From: Linum tenue
Taxonomy: Eukaryota > Streptophyta > Magnoliopsida > Malpighiales > Linaceae
DNA: 64,000 nt
Assembly: GCA_946122785.1 (NCBI GenBank)
Contig: CAMGYJ010000009.1
Coordinates: 4,370,937 to 4,434,936 of the forward strand
Direction: 5' to 3'
In this document: piece after piece, positions 58,496 through 64,000 of the stretch
How the letters are laid out: the number at the start of each line of letters is the position of its first letter
Numbering within the stretch: the first letter of the stretch is position 1
Position numbers and translations under genes: made by a program
The notes under the pieces: model-generated
The model's input: only the letters and a program-made list of their open reading frames with translations
The model's database searches: none
What the model was told of the DNA's origin: nothing

Positions 58496-59101
58496 ATGGC
58501 GTCCATCTCCGCCACAACCACAGCTTCTTCCTTCATCCATGCATCTCTCCGTCGCAACCCCTCTCTAGGGGTTTCCTCCGCCCCAGTTCTCGGTGAGTAC
58601 TCTTGACGCCCCCTCCCCTGAAATTCACAATTACCTCTGGCTTTTATCAATTCAGCTTGGGGGAACCAAGAAATTGAATCGATTGGGCGATATGCAGGGC
58701 TGCCGTCGATGGCGAAGAGAGGGAGAGTGGTGAAGTGCTCGGCGGAAGGAAACGGAAGCAACGGCAGCGGGTGGGAGAAGAAGGGGATGATGAGCGCTTC
58801 GCTGATGACGGCGGTGGCCGCAGCAGCTGCGTCGAGCCCAGCGGCGATGGCTCCTCAACGGATGCGAGTAGCTGGAGAGATTAGTAGCGACCTTCTAGAG
58901 GCTGAAGCAGAGAAGAAAGAAGAAGCAGGGTTCGTGGCGGCGGGGGAGACGGTGGTGGCGGCGGCAGTAGTTGTGCTTCTCGCCGGAAGGGAAAGCCTCG
59001 ATCGTCGACAACCTCTTCGCCACGGAGATCGTTCGCTGCACTCCCAAACGCGATCTCCCCAGTCGCAGCAGAAGCGGGCCGTCACTGCTTTCCGCCATTG
59101 A
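58496..59101 (+). pseudogene. PSBW: PSBW 5' part fused to unrelated sequence
   Basis: PsbW is a small nuclear-encoded photosystem II subunit of the thylakoid. Exon 1 (58496-58592, MASISATTTASSFIHASLRR) and exon 2 from 58698 (GLPSMAKRGRVVKCSAEG) give a good plastid transit peptide and the Ala-rich thylakoid-transfer part (SLMTAVAAAAASSPAAMA). Right where the mature protein (DERMSTEG.. and its single membrane helix) should begin, the match ends and a Glu/Val/Ala-rich sequence unlike PsbW follows to a stop at 59101. The spliced frame is open for 166 codons against about 133 in normal PsbW. Without the mature helix it cannot act as PsbW. It may be a decayed duplicate or a chimeric gene. Confidence 0.75.
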
Positions 59102-59842
59102 CCACCAAAACGTCTGGTCGTCTTCCCATGAACTCAGCAACAGCCGGCCGTCATCGCCTTCCTCCACTGAACACGAAACCGTGCAGCCCTCTTACCAGAA
59201 TTTTCCGATGGAAACTGATTCTCCTCCTGTCCTACGGGTAGGCGAAAGGATAACGTGGGAACACAGTAGAAAAGGTGGGCTTATTTCAGCCAAACGAAAA
59301 TTAAATGAAAAATAAATAATAACTAAATGATAACGTGGGAAACCAGGAGAAAAAGGTGGGTAGTGGACGATTCTTAGTTCTGCAATCTGGCGGGGAGTTC
59401 TATTTTTTTCCCGCTCAACACCCTGCCACATCAGCTTCCTAAAATCACTCTATGGACAGGAAAATTTGAATGGGGGTGGCAGTTTTACTTTTCAGCTATA
59501 AATTATACTGTTGATGATTTGAGATTTAACAATAAAACGAATGATGTACGAAACTCACATTTTCCCCTCAGCCGCCCGTCTCCCAACTCGTAAACGGCGG
59601 CGAGCGATCACCGCGGCGGGATTGTTTTGGAGTTTGGACGGTATTTCCTGTAAACTGATAGCGGCGGCCAGTTGGCCTCATCCATTTCCCTTTCTAGCTT
59701 CTGCTGAACATCTGCAACTTACCAGCTAGAGATTTCTTTCAAAGGTATAAAGCTCGCATTGCTGTTCACTGTTACAGTCCTTGGTTATGGAGCGTCCGCT
59801 GAGTTTCTCAGAATATAACTACTTGGACTGGCTTTGCTGTTG
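59102..59842. other. Spacer, no supported gene
   Basis: Frames at 58971-59315 and 59192-59431 overlap on both strands and have no domain. From about 59700 the sequence may be the leader of the broken PPR gene. Confidence 0.5.
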
Positions 59843-60978
59843 ATGCGTATTCTTTCTCTGTCTCGAACATGTCTACGGAGACCTTGTTGGCTTGAATCGG
59901 CTTATTCCCGTCTCCTCTGCACTACTGGCGTCGGATGAACACCAGGTGTTCGACGTTTTGCCCGTTACTGAGAACAACACTGCCGTTGTAGAGAAATCAT
60001 TTGTATCCTGCAAGGAGGTTAGTGATCAAGAGTCGTGTAAGTTGTTTCCGTTTGTTGCTATGGCTGTGAAGACTTTGAATTTGGGGGCGGTGAGGGAAGG
60101 CAAGTTTGTTCAGGCAGTGAGGTTCCATGGTTATGCCCATTCAATTCGTGCGTTTAAAATGGTTATAGAGGTGTTTGCAGTAGCGGGGCTAGAGAACAAC
60201 GTTCAATTCTTGCTTAGAGATATTGTTTCATATCATCGGGGGGTTGATTTGGATGTTTTGGGGCTGTCTCAGAGTCTGTTAGGATCCCCTGAGCTTGCTG
60301 GAGTATTATCTTCCTTGTGGAGTGTACTAATAAAATTTATGGCCGAGAAGAAGTTGATGGAAAATGCAGTTAGTGTGTCAGTGCAGGCTAAGGAAAATAA
60401 GTTTGAACCTCATATATTTTCGTGTAATTTTAGAATCCAAGAGAGATGAACTTTTTGTCGATGTATTTGATCAGTTGAGGAATTCTTGTCCTTGGCCTAA
60501 CGTTCATACCTACACCATTCTTCTGAACTTCTACCGTATCAGTGATTTGGAGGTAGACCTTGTTCATGCTCTGATGGAGGTACTGGACGAAATGCAGAAA
60601 TTTGGGCTTACACCCACAGCTGTAACTCACAGTACGGTTGTACATGCTCCTTGTAAAGTTGGTTACGTTGAGTGTGCTTTGGAATACGTACGGGATTTAA
60701 GGAATAGTAACTGTTCCTACAGTAGTTATTGTTATAATGCTATTATCCGTGGATTTTGCCAACAAGGTGAAGTGGATGAAGCACTGAAGCTCTTGGAAGA
60801 AATGAGGTCAACCAGGATATCATCAGACATATATAGCTACAGCATCTTGATTCATGGGTTCTGCCAGAAGGGTGATTTCGAAAAGTGTGACGATTTGTGG
60901 AAAGAAATGGCATATTGGAATATCCATCCGAACATCGTTATGCATAGTTCGCGCGTTTCAGGTGTGTGTAAAATTTGA
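59843..60978 (+). pseudogene. P-class pentatricopeptide repeat (PPR) protein, broken
   Basis: PPR proteins bind organelle RNA. The ATG at 59843 opens MRILSLSRTCLRRPCW, which looks like a mitochondrial presequence but stops after about 31 codons. The homologous frame continues in another phase (DEHQVFDVLPVTENN, 59930 on) to about 60440, with a second shift at HIFSCNF. It then continues to 60978 as recognisable 35-residue repeats (HTYTILLNFYRISDLE.., YCYNAIIRGFCQQGEVDEAL, YSYSILIHGFCQKGDFEKC). A stop at 60978 cuts it well short of normal PPR length. Two frameshifts and the truncation mark a pseudogene. Confidence 0.8.
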
Positions 60979-61765
60979 ATGGTGTACCTCTGAGCATAAA
61001 GCCAAAGTCTTGAGCTTAGTTTAGGTTAGATGATTTATCTATCTACAGTTTCATTTATCCTCTTCTCGATTACTTTAACATTTGCCAGATGGTTTATTTT
61101 TCCCCTTCCCATTTTCATTCTCATCCCTCTAGCTCAACATAATCTTTTGCAGGGGTTGCTGTGGATATGTATTTCTTCCGGAACTCTATCCTACTATGTG
61201 AAGGCATTGGTAGATCCGCATCTCTCTCCTAAATTGCATTGATGTATCTAGTTCATGACTCATAGCACAGTCGTGGCTGGTAAAAACAGGGGTTGCTACG
61301 GGGTGACACTTGACAGTTTCTATCTGATGTCATTTGAATGTTTGAAAAGCTCACAGGTACTTGTGCTAGGCCTGTTAATGTGGCTTTAATGGTGGTCCTG
61401 GACTTATATGAGTAATGTGAATGGATGAATAAGTGTTTGGTAGTCCATTACTCTAGTCTTTGTTGTTTGAAATTGCAAACTAATTTTTCATATGTTTTCT
61501 GGCATTATGCTGTCAAAACTTGTATCTCATTGGCTTTTTGTGTCTGTAGGTTTATGATCTAAAAATAGCCGCTTTTCAAGAATTGCTTCACTATTATTCA
61601 TTGCTTCCACACTCTCAATATTAGTAATCACATACGTCTCTATTATACATCACAAAGCCAAAGTCAGAACGCCAAGATCAAACATAAAAAATGGACAGAA
61701 CATCTATGGGATGCAGAAAAATGAACATGTATCCTATGACTGCAATATGTAGTCTTCTTAAAAAA
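60979..61765. other. Spacer between PPR relic and ABC transporter, no gene
   Basis: A 70-codon frame at 61030-61242 is hydrophobic but shows no family match. The right part is the 3' flank of the leftward ABC transporter gene. Confidence 0.55.
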
Positions 61766-63911
61766 TCATGTTAGTGCTCCCTTTTGTTGCTCCTGTTGAA
61801 GGTTGATTAGCTTAAAATATGCTCCTTCTCTCTTCTGTACAAGACTCGAATGAGTCCCCTGTTCGATTATTCTTCCATCTTGTATGACTGATATCTGATC
61901 TGCATTCTTTATAGTTGACAGTCTGTGGGCCACCATCACCGTCGTACGGTTCCTCATCAATCTATCCAGTGCTTGTTGCACAATGTGCTCTGACTCTGCA
62001 TCCAAAGCGCTGGTGGCTTCATCTAGCAGAAGAATTTCTGGGTTCTTCAGCACTGCCCGAGCAATTGCTACCCTTTGCTTCTGGCCGCCAGATAGTTGCA
62101 CCCCTCGTTCACCTACTTTGGTGGAGTAGCCCTGAGGAAGGGCGCTGATGAAGCTATGTGCATTGGCGAGTTTAGCTGCTTCGATTACTTCTCCTTCGGT
62201 GGCCCCTTCTCTGCCATACAGTATGTTTTCATAGATAGATGTTGCAAAGAGAGCTGGCTCTTGCTGGACTAGGCCGATGTGCCTACGGAGCGATCTCAAT
62301 TGCAGTTTCTTGATGTCTTTCCCTGTTGAAACGTTTTCAAGATGATGTCAATCCGAGGTAAATACAACATTGGTTGGTGAACTTGACTTCACAATTTAAG
62401 TTTGCCACTGAAGTCATTTTTTATACAACTACTCAACTCTATGATGATTCATCTATGCACATTATTATGGATTATATCATAATTATATGTCTCTATAAGA
62501 CGAATTATAATTAGAAGGACCAAAAAGGAAGAACACTCACCATCAATCATCACTCTGCCTGATGTTGGATCATAAAATCGGAGAATGAGTGCAAGAACAG
62601 AACTTTTTCCAGATCCACTTTGTCCTACTAAAGCCACACTTTTGCCCAAATGCACTTGCAGATTGAAGTCCTTGAAAATGGCGACTTCTGGCCTTGCTGG
62701 ATAGCTGAAACAGACGTTCTTCAACTCAACCTTACCCTCTACATTCTTCAACTCTTCCCCGGCATCTCCACTCATCTGTGATTTCCGATCCAAAACCTCG
62801 AAGACCGATGCAGCCATCTGGTTCCCTTTCAGAAGATCTGGAGCTAATGCAAGAGTTTCGCCCATGGCTAGTGCTGTTACAATCAGAACCATGAATGACT
62901 TCATGACGGACTTAAAGCTAGCGAGCTCCTTCTCCATAAGAGTAGAACCATACCTACAAAAGTCAAGGCAAGAGTCATTCATTATTCTTTTTTGGTCACC
63001 AGAGTCCTTCTCGTATTGGTTACTGAACTTGGTGTCAAAACATCTAAAGCACCTAACTTGTCCTAATGAATCACCAGAAGCATACTTTGTTGGTGGCTAC
63101 CAATCAACAACATAATGGCGACAACTAGCAGGGGTATGACAGCCGAGACAAAAATGCTAACGGTGAGCTATCAGAGCTAGTTCGGTGCTTTATTTATCTT
63201 AATATCGAGTTTTAGTCTCAATATGATATATGTGGCCAAGTTTGATGATCAAATTGGTATTATGTTCAGAGGCATAATGTTACTAAATATTTTGAGGCTG
63301 AAATCTAAGGAGAGCCACACACACATACCATAGAGCGAGTCCATAGCACGAGAAAATGAAGAACTGGGATATCCCATAGCATATCCCTGCAATCTGTCCA
63401 CGTGCGAACGAACGCTTGGAAGGTTCCACTAGCTCGTGCCCATAAAGATCAAGGATCTTGTCTTCCGCACAGAATGCCGCGACTGTTCGTATGTTGCTTA
63501 CGGCCTCAGCAGCTAGCATGTTGGCTTTCAGGTACACTTTGCTCAAGTTGCCACCATAACCTTGCATGAACAGTTTCTGATTTCCCACATTGGTTAGCTA
63601 ATTGAATATCTGCAAGTAGTTTTTACTTCTTAAAATCCGAGGGGTGCAAAAAAGGAAAACGGATACTACCTCGCTGATGTGCCCGCTAATGATGAGTGGA
63701 TATGTAGCTAACACAACAAGAGTGATTCTCCAATTCAGGATGAATGCAATGACGAATGATGTAACCACCAAACCGAGGTTCTGCAAGAGAATGGTGGAGC
63801 GATCGACTACTATTGTTTTCAGCAGAGTTGCATCGGTCGCGAGACGTGATGCCAGCATCGAGCTGTTGTTGTTCAAGTCGTCGAACCATCCTATTTCATT
63901 CTGCAAGATGG
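61766..63911 (-). CDS. ABCB2: ABC transporter B family (ABCB2/PGP2-like), 3' part; gene continues beyond the window
   Basis: ABCB full transporters export small molecules across membranes; this one resembles Arabidopsis ABCB2/ABCB10. Four exons are visible in coding order: 63911-63670, 63576-63329, 62953-62541 and 62322-61766. They encode the second membrane domain from [11 protein letters not shown] through the helices ([35 protein letters not shown]) and the complete second ATPase domain: Walker [11 protein letters not shown]-loop VQQEPALFA, signature LSGGQKQR, Walker [13 protein letters not shown] and the H-loop [11 protein letters not shown]. It ends [10 protein letters not shown] at the stop 61766. 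Intron phases join cleanly (for example TG/G TAT at 63329/62953). All ATPase motifs are intact. The first half lies past 64000. 63912-64000 reads as intron. Confidence 0.9.
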
Positions 63912-64000
63912 CTGCAAAGCAAATAGTACGGAGGAGAGTGAGGATAGTGTTGTAGTTATGGCATGCAAATCCATGCTACTTAAAGCCACAAACTTTACCA

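Overview
This is nuclear DNA from a flowering plant, most likely a eudicot. The genes carry GT-AG introns, a nuclear PsbW plastid-precursor relic and a pentatricopeptide-repeat (PPR) relic are present, and the spaces between genes are AT-rich and full of plant-type transposons (PIF/Harbinger, hAT, Mutator and a small LTR element called a TRIM). I cannot name the species. All homology calls come from reading translations by eye; no alignment or database search was run.

Layout. 1-4850: gene-poor, with a direct repeat, a decayed LRR-kinase relic, a doubtful small reading frame and the first copy of a dispersed inverted-repeat element. 5397-8753 (-): a complete ARF-GAP of the AGD8/AGD9 type. 11143-12831 (-): a complete VTT/SNARE-associated Golgi membrane protein. 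15111-19318: a dead PIF/Harbinger element whose transposase is split by a 647-bp hAT MITE with a perfect 8-bp target duplication. 19946-33188: a recent tandem duplication of about 6.5-6.8 kb. Each unit holds a mitochondrial carrier of the BOU type, a hAT-like MITE and a four-exon gene of unknown function. A third, older fragment of the unknown gene follows at 33441. 34103-55339 (-): four tandem genes (A-D) for RWD-RING-IBR-RING ubiquitin ligases of the RNF14 type. A, B and C are open. D has lost its conserved start codon and has an early stop, but stays open from a later Met. Between C and D lies a 1.95-kb Pack-MULE that carries a CDI-like glycosyltransferase fragment, itself split by a hAT MITE; next to it another Mutator-type element sits inside a copy of the dispersed repeat. 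55640-58440: no gene except a LINE-like relic. 58496-59101: the start of PSBW fused to unrelated sequence. 59843-60978: a broken PPR gene. 61766-63911 (-): the 3' part of an ABCB2-type ABC transporter that runs off the window.

How it fits together. The intact genes are housekeeping functions (vesicle traffic, ER/Golgi membrane, mitochondrial metabolite import, ubiquitination, membrane transport) with no shared pathway visible. The notable content is genome dynamics: tandem duplication with a patched junction, an LTR-element insertion that distinguishes the two copies, nested DNA transposons, exon capture, and an RBR ligase cluster at different stages of divergence. I found no prokaryotic-type system, CRISPR array, or tRNA or rRNA gene.
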